NCBI GenBank assembly: GCA_023420745.1
Contig: JAEZVQ010000097.1
Location: forward strand, 1 to 7,775
DNA length: 7,775 nucleotides
From: Actinomycetes bacterium
Lineage (GTDB): Bacteria > Actinomycetota > Actinomycetes > Actinomycetales > Actinomycetaceae
Reading direction: 5' to 3'
Shown here: positions 1-7,139 of the stretch, piece after piece
Layout of the letters: every line of letters begins with the position of its first letter
Numbering within the stretch: position 1 is the first letter of the stretch
Notes under the pieces: generated by a model
Told to the model about the DNA's origin: nothing
The model's input: only the letters and a program-made list of their open reading frames with translations
Databases searched by the model: none
Made by a program: the position numbers and the translations under genes

Positions 1-1179
1 GGTGATGCGGCTGCGCACGGTGTCGCCACGACCTTCTCGGGCAGTGATCGCGAAGGGATGGAAGATGGTTTGACGCCACGCACGCCCACCCTTTTCCGTC
101 ATAATCGGTCCGATGACGTTGACGAGCTGCGCCATACATGCGGCGGTCACGCGATCCGCGTTAGCGAGTAGCGTGATCATCAGGTCGCCGACCACGACCG
201 CGTCAGCGGCACAGTACTTGTCTTCGAGCAGCGGCGGTGCCACCGGCCAATCGTCACCCGAGGGCACAATCGACTCGGCTCGCTTGGAGTACCACACGTT
301 CCATTCGTCGACGCTGATCTGGATGCGCTTATCCGAGTGCTTGCGTGCCGCCACCGCGTCGGCGGTCGCCACGATGCCGCGGATGAACGCATCGAGGTCG
401 TCGGCGGATGCGAGGAAGGACTGCATGTCGCCGTCAATGGGCTCGTAGTAGCGGTGGAGCGACACGTGGCTGACCTGATCCCACGCTTCTTCGAGGACGG
501 TACGTTCCCACTCCCCGAATGTCTCCATCAGCGGGCTGGATGACCCGGCGGCAACGAGCTCAAGATCGGGGTCGAACTGCTTCATCACCCGCCCGGTTTC
601 CGCCGCGATACGCGCGTATTCCTGCGGGGTTTTGTGGCCGAACTGCCACGGCCCGTCCATTTCGTTGCCAAGACACCACATCCGCACGCCATAGGGTTCG
701 TCATGCCCGTTGGCACGCCGCTGGTTAGCCAGCGTCGTCGGTGCCACGCCGTTGCAGTAGTCGAGCAGGTCCACGGCATCGAGTGGGCCGCGTGAACCGA
801 GGTTCACCGCCATCATCGGCTCAACCCCGGTCTTGCGACACCAGGTCATGAATTCGTCGAGACCGAATTGATTGGTCTCCAACGAATGCCACGCGAGGTC
901 GAGTCGTGTCGGCCGCTGGTCTTGTGGCCCCACGGAATCTTCCCATCGGAACCCGGAAACGAAGTTGCCACCGGGGTATCGCACGATAGTGATGCCGAGT
1001 TCTTTGACGAGGTCGATGACGTCTTGGCGGAGCCCGTCCTCGTCGGCGCTGGGGTGTCCGGGCTCGTAAATCCCGGTGTAGACACAGCGCCCGAGGTGTT
1101 CGACAAAGTTCCCGTAGAGTCGCGGATTAATCGCCCCAACGCGGTCGTCGGGGTCAAATCGCACAGTTGCGTGTCCCAT
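1..1179 (-). CDS. abfA: GH51 alpha-L-arabinofuranosidase, C-terminus cut off by window edge
   Basis: This enzyme removes terminal alpha-L-arabinofuranosyl residues from arabino-oligosaccharides, supplying arabinose to the AraA and AraD encoded just upstream. The frame stays open from an ATG at 1179 to base 1, giving 393 residues; GH51 enzymes are usually about 500, so roughly the last 100 residues (the end of the C-terminal beta domain) lie outside. The protein begins MGHATVRFDP and reads INPRLYGNFVEHLG at residues 17-30, typical of the GH51 N-terminus. The catalytic residues are visible: the acid/base Glu173 in WCLGNEMDGPW and the nucleophile Glu292 in VDEWNVWY, almost the same positions as in Geobacillus AbfA. 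There is no signal peptide, so it should act in the cytoplasm on imported oligosaccharides. The start is supported by an AAAAGGA ribosome site (1185-1191) five bases upstream. It lies 21 bases after araA, so co-transcription is likely. The family is certain; the exact substrate is inferred. Confidence 0.96.
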   Translation of the reverse strand, partial: MGHATVRFDPDDRVGAINPRLYGNFVEHLGRCVYTGIYEPGHPSADEDGLRQDVIDLVKELGITIVRYPGGNFVSGFRWEDSVGPQDQRPTRLDLAWHSLETNQFGLDEFMTWCRKTGVEPMMAVNLGSRGPLDAVDLLDYCNGVAPTTLANQRRANGHDEPYGVRMWCLGNEMDGPWQFGHKTPQEYARIAAETGRVMKQFDPDLELVAAGSSSPLMETFGEWERTVLEEAWDQVSHVSLHRYYEPIDGDMQSFLASADDLDAFIRGIVATADAVAARKHSDKRIQISVDEWNVWYSKRAESIVPSGDDWPVAPPLLEDKYCAADAVVVGDLMITLLANADRVTAACMAQLVNVIGPIMTEKGGRAWRQTIFHPFAITAREGRGDTVRSRIT

Positions 1180-1200
1180 AGTCGTCCTTTTCGCGAAGAG

Positions 1201-2709
1201 TCAGTAGCGTGTCGCGCCCAGAGTCAGCGCGGCGTGGAAGCCATCGACTGTGGTTTCGCGGTCGATGACTGCGAACTCGACTTCGGCGATCCTCGCGAAA
1301 TCTTCCCAGGTTTCACGATCGACAGCCGAGGTCATCACGGTGTGGTGTGCACCCCCGGAAGCCAGCCAGCATCGCGTCGACGTGTGGAAGTCGGGACGCG
1401 GCTGCCACACAGCGTGCGCGACGGGAAGCTTTTCCAGTGGCGCATCCGGTTCGACACAATCCACGATATTCGCGGTGAGCCGGAAACGTGACCGCATATC
1501 CGACATCGCCACGACAATCGCTTGACCGGCGTCGGCGGTGAACACCATCCGAACCGGATCCTCACGGTCGCCAATTCCCAGCGGGTGAATCTCGATCCGC
1601 GGGCGCGTCGTCGTCAGCGTCGGACAGATTTCGAGCATGTGGGCACCGAGGATCTTTTCCTTCCCCGGAGTCATCTCGTAGCAGTAGTCCTCCATCAGCG
1701 AGGCACCACCGGCGAGCCCGTATCCCATCACCTTCGCCAACCGCACCAGCACCGCGGTCTTCCAGTCGCCTTCCGCACCGAAACCATACCCCTGCTCCAT
1801 CAGACGCTGTACCGCGAGACCTGGAAGCTGACGCAGCCCGCCGAGGTCTTCAAACGTGTCGGTGAATGCGGTGGCGCCAACGCGTTCGAGGATGGTGCGC
1901 AACGCGATTTCTTGTGCTGCCGCGTAGCGCAACGACTCGTGGCGTTCACCGCCGCGCGCGAGCACCTCTTCAACGTCGTAGTCGCGTTCGTATTCGGCGA
2001 CGAGAGTATCGATGGCTTCTTCGCTCACGCGCGCGACCTCGTCAACGAGGTCGTTGACCGGCCAGGTATTGACCGAGCATCCGAAGCGCACCTCAGCTTC
2101 GGTCTTGTCCCCTTCGGTGACGGCGACGTTGCGCATATTGTCGCCAAAGCGGCACACTCGCATGTCGTGTAGTTCCGCCCACCCAACAGCGGCGCGCATC
2201 CACCGCCCAATGGCGTCGTGAACGACGGTGTCACTGGCGTGACCGACAACGGTCTTGCGCCGGATTCCCATCCGGGTCAGCAGGTAGCCGAATTCGCGGT
2301 CACCATGCGCCGACTGGTTGAGATTCATGTAGTCCATGTCGATGGTCGACCACGGGAGGGTCTGTGACGCTTGAGTGTGGAAGTGCAGCAGCGGCTTATT
2401 CAGCGCCCCGATCCCGTTGATCCACATCTTCGCGGGGCTGAATGTGTGCATCCACGCGATGACACCGACGCACGCATCATCGCGATTGGCGTCGAGGATG
2501 ATACGCCGGATAGCATCGCGATCCTTCGACGTATCCTTCCACACCACTCGCACCGGTAGCCCTGCCGCGTTAAGTGCTGCAACGATGTCGCGCGACTGGC
2601 TGGCAACTTCGGCGAGGGTGTCTTCACCGTAGAGATCTTGCGAGCCAGTGAGGAACCATACTTCTCGCGACTCGAATGGGCTGGGAAGGTGTCGTTCAGT
2701 ATTGGTCAT
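1201..2709 (-). CDS. araA: L-arabinose isomerase
   Basis: The enzyme converts L-arabinose to L-ribulose in the cytoplasm, using a divalent metal (normally Mn2+). The product is 502 residues, the usual family length (about 500), and is full length. N-terminal residues 17-28 ([12 protein letters not shown]) are the family signature. The metal-binding and catalytic residues are all present: Glu313 in [11 protein letters not shown], Glu340 in [11 protein letters not shown], His357 in [10 protein letters not shown] and the HH pair at 455-456 in GGAHHTVM; these match E. coli Glu306, Glu333, His350 and His450. The ATG at 2709 is preceded by a GAAAGG site (2721-2726) about 11 bases upstream, a slightly long spacing. 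The gene is second in the araD-araA-abfA operon, 58 bases after araD and 21 bases before the arabinofuranosidase gene. It is probably controlled by the promoter and palindrome ahead of araD, because I see no convincing promoter in the short gap between them. Confidence 0.98.
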   Translation of the reverse strand: MTNTERHLPSPFESREVWFLTGSQDLYGEDTLAEVASQSRDIVAALNAAGLPVRVVWKDTSKDRDAIRRIILDANRDDACVGVIAWMHTFSPAKMWINGIGALNKPLLHFHTQASQTLPWSTIDMDYMNLNQSAHGDREFGYLLTRMGIRRKTVVGHASDTVVHDAIGRWMRAAVGWAELHDMRVCRFGDNMRNVAVTEGDKTEAEVRFGCSVNTWPVNDLVDEVARVSEEAIDTLVAEYERDYDVEEVLARGGERHESLRYAAAQEIALRTILERVGATAFTDTFEDLGGLRQLPGLAVQRLMEQGYGFGAEGDWKTAVLVRLAKVMGYGLAGGASLMEDYCYEMTPGKEKILGAHMLEICPTLTTTRPRIEIHPLGIGDREDPVRMVFTADAGQAIVVAMSDMRSRFRLTANIVDCVEPDAPLEKLPVAHAVWQPRPDFHTSTRCWLASGGAHHTVMTSAVDRETWEDFARIAEVEFAVIDRETTVDGFHAALTLGATRY

Positions 2710-2767
2710 CGATCAGTGAGCCTTTCTTCGTGGCAATATTCAATGCAGTGGCGGAGGAGGGCAGAAT

Positions 2768-3499
2768 TTACTGCCCGTAAACGTTTTGGTAACGGTCGTA
2801 GAGGCGGTCAATGGCATCGTCGGGCACGAGGGGAACGTCGCCGAGTTGCCGGGCGATGTGGACGGTGCGCGCGACTTCCTCGACCATCACCGCCGCTTTG
2901 ACCGCAGCACGAGCATCCTTGCCGATGGTGAACGGACCATGGTTTCGCATGAGCACGGCGGGAGAGCGGCTCTCGGAGAGGGTCTCGACGATGCCGCGCC
3001 CGATCGAATCGTCACCGATAATCGCGAAGGGACCAACCGGGATCGAACCTCCAAATTCGTCGGCCATCATGGTCAGCGCGCAGGGAATCTCCTCCCCTCG
3101 CGCAGCCCACGCCGTCGCATAGGTCGAGTGGGTGTGGACGATGCCCCCAACGTCGCTCATGTGCCGGTAGACGTAGGCGTGCGCAGCAGTGTCGGAGGAC
3201 GGCGTGAGGTCGCCGGAATACGGGTCGGCAATCTTGCGCCCGAAGAGATCGCACACGACCATCGTCTCAGCACTGAGCTCGTCGTAGGACACGCCGGAGG
3301 GCTTAATGACGAACAGGTCGTGCCCGCTCACGCGCTGTGAGACGTTACCCGCCGTCCACACGATGAGCTCCCATCGCGGAAGTTCTGCGTGGAGTCGCGC
3401 GACGATGCCTCGTGTTCTGGCAATCGCATCGAGGGTGTCGTCGTCAAAGTCTTCCCAACGCGGCGGTGCGGTGGTGGGTTCCTCGCTTGGTGTCGTCAT
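2768..3499 (-). CDS. araD: L-ribulose-5-phosphate 4-epimerase
   Basis: This zinc enzyme of the class II aldolase/epimerase family converts L-ribulose 5-phosphate to D-xylulose 5-phosphate, joining arabinose breakdown to the pentose phosphate or phosphoketolase routes. It has 243 residues, against 231 for E. coli AraD, with about 12 extra residues at the N-terminus (Thr, Ser, Glu and Pro rich). The zinc histidines are His122 and His124 (IVHTHS) and His187 (RNHGPF). Asp103 lies in SSDTAAH. Asp147 (MADEFGG) and Tyr241 (NVYGQ, at the C-terminus) correspond to the catalytic Asp120 and Tyr229 of the E. coli enzyme, so it should be active. The start is fixed by a strong AGAGGTGA site seven bases upstream. 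It is the first gene of the arabinose operon and the first after the LacI-type operator. Other class II aldolases such as fuculose-phosphate aldolase are possible in principle, but the araA neighbour and the SSDTAAH and YGQ motifs favour AraD. Confidence 0.96.
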   Translation of the reverse strand: MTTPSEEPTTAPPRWEDFDDDTLDAIARTRGIVARLHAELPRWELIVWTAGNVSQRVSGHDLFVIKPSGVSYDELSAETMVVCDLFGRKIADPYSGDLTPSSDTAAHAYVYRHMSDVGGIVHTHSTYATAWAARGEEIPCALTMMADEFGGSIPVGPFAIIGDDSIGRGIVETLSESRSPAVLMRNHGPFTIGKDARAAVKAAVMVEEVARTVHIARQLGDVPLVPDDAIDRLYDRYQNVYGQ

Positions 3500-3511
3500 T
3501 GATTAATCACC
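3499..3511. repeat. 13-bp direct repeat, copy 1 (at the araD start)
   Basis: TTGATTAATCACC occurs here and again, identical and in the same orientation, 117 bases away at 3616-3628. It contains the perfect 10-bp palindrome TGATTAATCA (3500-3509). This copy includes part of the araD ribosome site and reaches the last base of the araD start codon. The two copies flank the araD promoter and operator. It may be a second class of regulator-binding site; no function is shown by the sequence itself. Confidence 0.6.
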
Positions 3512-3514
3512 TCT
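3507..3514 (-). promoter_or_regulatory. Strong ribosome-binding site of araD
   Basis: On the minus strand this reads AGAGGTGA, close to the anti-Shine-Dalgarno complement, and it ends seven bases before the araD ATG. It decides the araD start. Its GGTGA end is also the first part of a 13-bp repeat whose palindrome TGATTAATCA fills the space up to the start codon. A protein bound there could therefore interfere with initiation only at DNA level, for example as a roadblock; a short RNA hairpin is unlikely because the palindrome has no loop. Confidence 0.8.
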
Positions 3515-3541
3515 GTTGTGATTCGTGTGACCTTCCCCTCT

Positions 3542-3570
3542 ATTGTGAACGTTCACATTCAGGCTGTCAA
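3542..3570 (-). promoter_or_regulatory. Promoter of the araD-araA-abfA operon
   Basis: On the minus strand a perfect TTGACA -35 box (3570 to 3565) is followed by a 17-base spacer and a CACAAT -10 box (3547 to 3542; four of six match TATAAT). Transcription would start near 3535, giving a leader of about 36 bases before araD. The spacer is mostly a LacI-type palindrome, so bound repressor would block polymerase directly. The promoter is predicted only from the consensus match, but its placement in the only sizeable gap ahead of the arabinose genes supports it. Confidence 0.72.
3544..3557. promoter_or_regulatory. Perfect 14-bp palindromic operator, LacI-family type
   Basis: The sequence TGTGAACGTTCACA is its own reverse complement, with a central CG, as is usual for operators of LacI/GalR-family regulators. 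It lies in the spacer of the araD promoter and overlaps the -10 box by four bases, a classic repression position. The likely owner is an arabinose-responsive LacI-family regulator (AraR type), which is not encoded in this window. It is not a good Crp or GlxR site: the TGTGA and TCACA half-sites are separated by four bases, not six. The palindrome is directly visible; the identity of the regulator is inferred. Confidence 0.75.
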
Positions 3571-3615
3571 GGGAAATTTGCCACGATGTCACCACCTGAA
3601 ACCCGGACGTTTTCG

Positions 3616-3628
3616 TTGATTAATCACC
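3616..3628. repeat. 13-bp direct repeat, copy 2 (at the stop codon of the upstream gene)
   Basis: This is the second exact copy of TTGATTAATCACC, with the palindrome TGATTAATCA at 3617-3626. On the minus strand its TGA (3626-3624) is the stop codon of the amidotransferase gene. It is centred about 71 bases upstream of the centre of the LacI-type operator, while copy 1 is about 46 bases downstream of it. That spacing would permit looping or a duplicated binding site, but this is only inference. Confidence 0.6.
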
Positions 3629-4448
3629 GCGAGGGTGCGGATCCCGTACGACTGGGATCCCCAAACCCGGCAGCATAGCGCACGAATGCGCGAGCAACCG
3701 GTGCCATCGCCTGTTCGACCTCGTCTTCAGCCGCGGCAATTTCACCGACGATCTCACCGAGAGTTTTGCCACACCATTGCACCAGGTCGATGTCGCTGCC
3801 CCACTCCTGCGCTTGATCGGCATGGACTTCAGGATGGAACTGCACGCCCCACGCTTGCCCGATGCGGAACGCTTGAACCGCGGCACTGTCTGATTCCATC
3901 AGATACGTTGCCGCAGGAGGCAACGTCATCTCCTCTTGGTGCCACACGATGGCTGGCACCACGTCAGACAGAGTGGAGAACACGGGGTCATCGAGTGCCT
4001 CCCGGCGACGCCGCACCTCAACGACGCCGACATTGGGGCGCGTGCGACGCCGCACCTCGCCCCCGACCGCTAATGCCAACATCTCGGCGCCGAGGCAGAT
4101 TGAAAAACTGGGAAACTGCCCTCCTGCCGACGCGCTGAGGAGGTGGCGAAGGTGCGGGAAGTAGGGGTTGGCAGCGTCGTCAGCGGGGTGGGCGGATCCG
4201 CCGAGGACAACCAGGGCACGATAGTCGCGCGCGAGTTCAGCACTGCTGGCGGGCAGAGCAGCCCCGCGGCCAGGATCGTCGACAGGAAGCGACGGACGCG
4301 AGATCACGAGTTCAGCTCCGCCCTCGCACAGCCAGCGCCCGAAACGCTCGATCCCCGTGTCGGATTCGTGTTCAACAACGAGGATGCGCACAGCAGTGTC
4401 GCGTGTTTGCCTGCTATCCGGGGTCGGATCGAGGTGACTCGCGGTCAC
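3624..4448 (-). CDS. Stand-alone class I glutamine amidotransferase (GMP synthase-like), substrate unknown
   Basis: This is a single GATase class I domain without a synthetase partner domain. Counting from a GTG at 4448 (274 residues), the core starts at residue 20 with VRILVVEHESDTGIERFGRWL, followed by LVVLGGSAHPADD (79-91), the nucleophile Cys118 in FSICLGAEM, and the His205/Glu207 pair in WGVQFHPEVH. The catalytic triad is therefore complete. However, the usual G-x-C-x-G-x-Q reads S-I-C-L-G-A-E, so the Gln that normally contacts the substrate glutamine is Glu122. I chose GTG 4448 because it overlaps the galE stop as GTGA, repeating the four-base overlaps upstream. A GTG at 4391 (255 residues) starts directly on the first beta strand and is the main alternative; neither has a clear ribosome site. 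An ATG at 4532 lies deep in galE and is unlikely. The C-terminal 50 or so residues are Ala/Glu rich and helical in appearance. It is last in the purK-purE-galE block. The target of any released ammonia is unknown. Confidence 0.85.
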   Translation of the reverse strand: MTASHLDPTPDSRQTRDTAVRILVVEHESDTGIERFGRWLCEGGAELVISRPSLPVDDPGRGAALPASSAELARDYRALVVLGGSAHPADDAANPYFPHLRHLLSASAGGQFPSFSICLGAEMLALAVGGEVRRRTRPNVGVVEVRRRREALDDPVFSTLSDVVPAIVWHQEEMTLPPAATYLMESDSAAVQAFRIGQAWGVQFHPEVHADQAQEWGSDIDLVQWCGKTLGEIVGEIAAAEDEVEQAMAPVARAFVRYAAGFGDPSRTGSAPSR

Positions 4449-5434
4449 GACACGTCGATGCGACGCGATCCGGCTTGCCACGCGCTCCACGCCGACTCGA
4501 CGATCTCTCGCACGCCGAACTCCGGCGCCCACGGGAATTCTTCACGGATGCGCGAGGCGTCGCCGATGAGCTGCGGCGGGTCGCCAGCACGGCGCCCGAC
4601 CTCGTCGGCGGTGAAGTCGATGCCGGTGACATCACGCACCGCGTCGACGATTTCACGCACAGAGGTGCCCTTGCCGGTGCCGACGTTGTACAGGTGGTGT
4701 TCCATCGGCGTATTCGCCGCCACCGCGTCGAGTGCGTCAATATGGGCGCGCGCGAGGTCGAGGACGTGAATGTAATCGCGGATGCAGGTACCGTCCGGGG
4801 TGGGATAGTCGGTGCCGAAGATCTTGGGGTTCTCACCGCGAGCGAGCCGGTCGAAGATCATCGGGATGAGGTTGAGCGTCGCGGGGTCGCCGAGGTCGTC
4901 CCAGCCGGATCCGGCGACGTTGAAGTAGCGCAACCCGACCCACCGTAGATCCCAGGCTCGTTCACAATCCGCCATCATCCATTCGGCGATGAATTTCGTT
5001 TCGCCATACGGGTTGATCGGGTGCTTTTCGATATCTTCGCTGACAACCTCAACCGGTGGCATCCCGTACACCGCGGCGGAGGACGAGAAAATCATCTGTC
5101 GTACGCCCGCGTCATGCATGGCAAGCATGACGTTGGCGAGACCCCCGACGTTTTGCTGGTAGTACCACGCGGGACGCTCCACCGATTCGCCGACTTGCTT
5201 GCGCGCGGCGAAGTGAATGACGGCGGTGACGTCGCCATCGACCATGGTGTTGACGAGTGCCTCGCGCGACGCGGTGTCGGCGACGTCGAGGACGACGAGT
5301 TTCGCGTCCCCGATTCGTTCTTTCGTCCCGTAGGACAGGTCGTCCACGACGATGACCTCGTCGCCGCGCTGACGAAGGAGTCGCACAACGTGAGCGCCAA
5401 TGTACCCGGCGCCCCCAATCACCATAATGCTCAT
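4445..5434 (-). CDS. galE: UDP-glucose 4-epimerase
   Basis: GalE interconverts UDP-galactose and UDP-glucose with tightly bound NAD+, serving galactose use and supplying UDP-galactose for cell-surface glycans. The 329-residue length is close to E. coli GalE (338). The N-terminal Rossmann fold shows [12 protein letters not shown] (residues 5-16) with the GxxGxxG NAD motif. [12 protein letters not shown] follows at 74-85. The catalytic SDR residues are the Ser run at 117-119 (SSSAAVYG) and Tyr143/Lys147 in PYGETK. C-terminal substrate-binding stretches include LRYFNVAG (168-175) and [15 protein letters not shown] (214-228). The ATG at 5434 overlaps the purE stop as ATGA, with GGAG/AGGG sequence 9-16 bases upstream. 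An internal Met4 is less likely. Its place between purine genes and an amidotransferase gene suggests constitutive household expression rather than galactose induction. Another NDP-sugar epimerase activity is possible, but the full set of GalE motifs favours this call. Confidence 0.94.
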   Translation of the reverse strand: MSIMVIGGAGYIGAHVVRLLRQRGDEVIVVDDLSYGTKERIGDAKLVVLDVADTASREALVNTMVDGDVTAVIHFAARKQVGESVERPAWYYQQNVGGLANVMLAMHDAGVRQMIFSSSAAVYGMPPVEVVSEDIEKHPINPYGETKFIAEWMMADCERAWDLRWVGLRYFNVAGSGWDDLGDPATLNLIPMIFDRLARGENPKIFGTDYPTPDGTCIRDYIHVLDLARAHIDALDAVAANTPMEHHLYNVGTGKGTSVREIVDAVRDVTGIDFTADEVGRRAGDPPQLIGDASRIREEFPWAPEFGVREIVESAWSAWQAGSRRIDVS

Positions 5435-5958
5435 GCTTCTACCCTACTCCGGTCGCTGCGGGTGAGTTCGCGCAGCGCGCGACCTTTCTCTTCCGCCTGG
5501 TCGTGAAGGTCGCGCTGGTAGCGCTCGACTGCTAGACGAATACGCTCAGCTTCTGCGCCATCACCGGCACCGAGGATTCTCGCCGCGAGCAGACCCGCAT
5601 TTTTTGCCCCGTCAATCGACACGGTAGCTACGGGCACTCCGGCGGGCATCTGGACGATCGACAGCAGTGAATCCATTCCGTCGAGGTGTTTGAGTGCGAC
5701 GGGGACGCCGATGACAGGTAGCGCAGTCAGCGATGCCACCATCCCTGGCAAGTGTGCCGCTCCGCCAGCTCCGGCAATAATGACACGCACGCCGCGTTCG
5801 GCGGCGTGAGTGGCGAAGTCGACCATGTCGCGTGGCATTCGATGCGCGGAAACGACCTCAGCACGGTAGGAAATGCCGAACTGGTCGAGGATGTCGGCGG
5901 CGTCGCGCATCACGCGCCAATCCGAATCCGACCCCATAATGATCGCCACGTCACTCAT
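5431..5958 (-). CDS. purE: N5-CAIR mutase, class I PurE
   Basis: This cytoplasmic enzyme moves the carboxyl group of N5-carboxyaminoimidazole ribonucleotide to carbon 4, giving CAIR for purine synthesis, and works directly after PurK. The protein has 175 residues. Family signatures are IIMGSDSDW at 6-14, EVVSAHRMP at 34-42 with the catalytic His39, and [14 protein letters not shown] at 60-73. [17 protein letters not shown] at 89-105 is also typical of class I (N5-CAIR-using) enzymes, and the presence of purK agrees. The C-terminal 40 or so residues are charged and extend past the core. The ATG at 5958 overlaps the purK stop as ATGA, and an AAGGGA site (5966-5971) lies seven bases upstream inside purK. 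The stop in turn overlaps the galE start. Expression must therefore be coupled along the block. Confidence 0.97.
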   Translation of the reverse strand: MSDVAIIMGSDSDWRVMRDAADILDQFGISYRAEVVSAHRMPRDMVDFATHAAERGVRVIIAGAGGAAHLPGMVASLTALPVIGVPVALKHLDGMDSLLSIVQMPAGVPVATVSIDGAKNAGLLAARILGAGDGAEAERIRLAVERYQRDLHDQAEEKGRALRELTRSDRSRVEA

Positions 5959-7139
5959 GCGGTATTCCCTTCGTCATTGTCGGTGATGTCCATGCCCTGG
6001 AGGATGGCGACGGCACGTGCCGCGAGGTCTCGCGCCTCGTCGACCGTGGGTGCGTTGGCGGTGACGTGTCCGAGTTTGCGACCGGGGCGCGGCGCCTTCC
6101 CGTAGAGGTGGATATTGATGCCCGGACATTCGTCGAGGGCTCGAGGTACCGCGTCGCTGAGGTCGTCGAGCTGGGTTCCGAGCACATTTCGCATCACCCA
6201 GGTGCCGGGGAGTGCGGCGGTTGGACCGAGTGGCCAGTCGAGGACAGCACGCAGGTGCTGGGTGAACTGGGAGGTGGGTGAGCCCTCAATCGTCCAATGC
6301 CCGCAGTTGTGGGGTCGCATGGCAAGTTCGTTGATGAGGAGGCGCTCGCCGACGACGAACATTTCCACCGCCATCACGCCGGTGACGTCGAGGGCACGTG
6401 CCGTGTTTTCCGCGATGTGTTGCGCTTGCTTGGCTAACTCGGCGCTCACATTCGGCGCGGGGACGATGACCTCTGTGCAGATCCCGTTGCGCTGAATTGT
6501 CTCGACCACCGGCCATGATTGGACGTCACCGGAGGGACGCCGTGCGACGAGCGCAGCGATTTCGCATCGGTAGTTCACGCGTTCTTCCGCGAGGATCGCA
6601 CCGCGCTCCAACCAGTCAGCCACCTCGGCAGCCGTGTCAATGACGCGCACGCCGTGCCCGTCGTATCCGCCGCGTGGAGTCTTCGCCACCATCGGCCAGC
6701 CGACCTCGTCAGCAAATGAGTCAATTTCTTCGACTGTTTCGCATCGTCTCCACCGCGGAAGAGGGATCTCGGCGATCTTTCGCCCCTCACTGCTCCACAG
6801 TTCGCTCAACCGTTGGCGCATGGCAAGTTTGTCTTGCGCGTAGCGCAGTGCCTGCGCTCCCGGTCGCACATCGGCGACGTCACCGAGCATTCGCAGCGTG
6901 TGAGCACAGATGTGCTCGTGCTCAAATGTCACAACAGCAGGAGTGTTTGCCTCAACGGTTTTGACCAGGATGTCGATATCGTCAGGCGAGGCGAGGACTG
7001 CTCCGGGTAGCGTCTGCGCTGCCGGCGCGTCGGGCGATTCCACGATGGGAATGACGGTGATATTGAGGGAACCACGTGCCGGCGCCATCATTCGCGCCAG
7101 CTGCCCGCCACCGATCACTATCACGACAGGTGCGCTCAC
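5955..7139 (-). CDS. purK: N5-carboxyaminoimidazole ribonucleotide synthase (PurK)
   Basis: PurK uses ATP and bicarbonate to turn AIR into N5-CAIR, the step before PurE. The 394 residues form an ATP-grasp protein. The N-terminal domain holds [10 protein letters not shown] (9-18) and VVTFEHEHI (69-77). DKLAMRQRL (103-111) and [11 protein letters not shown] (153-163) belong to the ATP-grasp part, and [18 protein letters not shown] (269-286) is the metal and substrate region. The C-terminal [15 protein letters not shown] (345-359) closes the active site. The usual HNSGH of the family reads HNCGH here (Cys279), a mild change. The start is a GTG at 7139, placed just before the first beta strand (PVVIVIGGG). 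I see no clear ribosome site upstream, so a short or nearly leaderless transcript is possible. It is the first gene of the purK-purE-galE-amidotransferase block and lies 141 bases after the sensor kinase gene. Confidence 0.96.
   Translation of the reverse strand: MSAPVVIVIGGGQLARMMAPARGSLNITVIPIVESPDAPAAQTLPGAVLASPDDIDILVKTVEANTPAVVTFEHEHICAHTLRMLGDVADVRPGAQALRYAQDKLAMRQRLSELWSSEGRKIAEIPLPRWRRCETVEEIDSFADEVGWPMVAKTPRGGYDGHGVRVIDTAAEVADWLERGAILAEERVNYRCEIAALVARRPSGDVQSWPVVETIQRNGICTEVIVPAPNVSAELAKQAQHIAENTARALDVTGVMAVEMFVVGERLLINELAMRPHNCGHWTIEGSPTSQFTQHLRAVLDWPLGPTAALPGTWVMRNVLGTQLDDLSDAVPRALDECPGINIHLYGKAPRPGRKLGHVTANAPTVDEARDLAARAVAILQGMDITDNDEGNTA

Noticed and set aside
1125..1132. GATTAATC near the start of abfA as a third copy of the araD-region repeat
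   Set aside because: Only the 8-bp core matches, and it encodes the conserved Ala-Ile-Asn-Pro of GH51 proteins, so coding constraint explains it.
868..1491. 207-codon plus-strand open frame spanning the abfA/araA junction
   Set aside because: It crosses two real antisense genes and their ribosome site and shows no domain; it results from GC-rich antisense bias.
1522..2172. 216-codon plus-strand open frame opposite araA
   Set aside because: It is a shadow of the G/C-biased codons of araA; the translation is low complexity with no recognisable domain, and the minus-strand protein is full-length and conserved.
2786..3340. 184-codon plus-strand open frame opposite araD
   Set aside because: It is entirely antisense to a conserved enzyme, with no family motif and no convincing ribosome site.
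3544..3557. The palindrome as a Crp/GlxR (cAMP receptor) site
   Set aside because: The half-sites TGTGA and TCACA match, but they are separated by four bases instead of the required six, so a LacI-family operator fits better.
4445..4532. ATG at 4532 as start of the amidotransferase gene
   Set aside because: It would overlap galE by 88 bases and add an Arg-rich stretch with no family resemblance; the GTG starts at 4448 or 4391 are better.
4403..4948. 181-codon plus-strand open frame opposite galE
   Set aside because: It is antisense to galE and the start of the amidotransferase gene; no domain is recognised.
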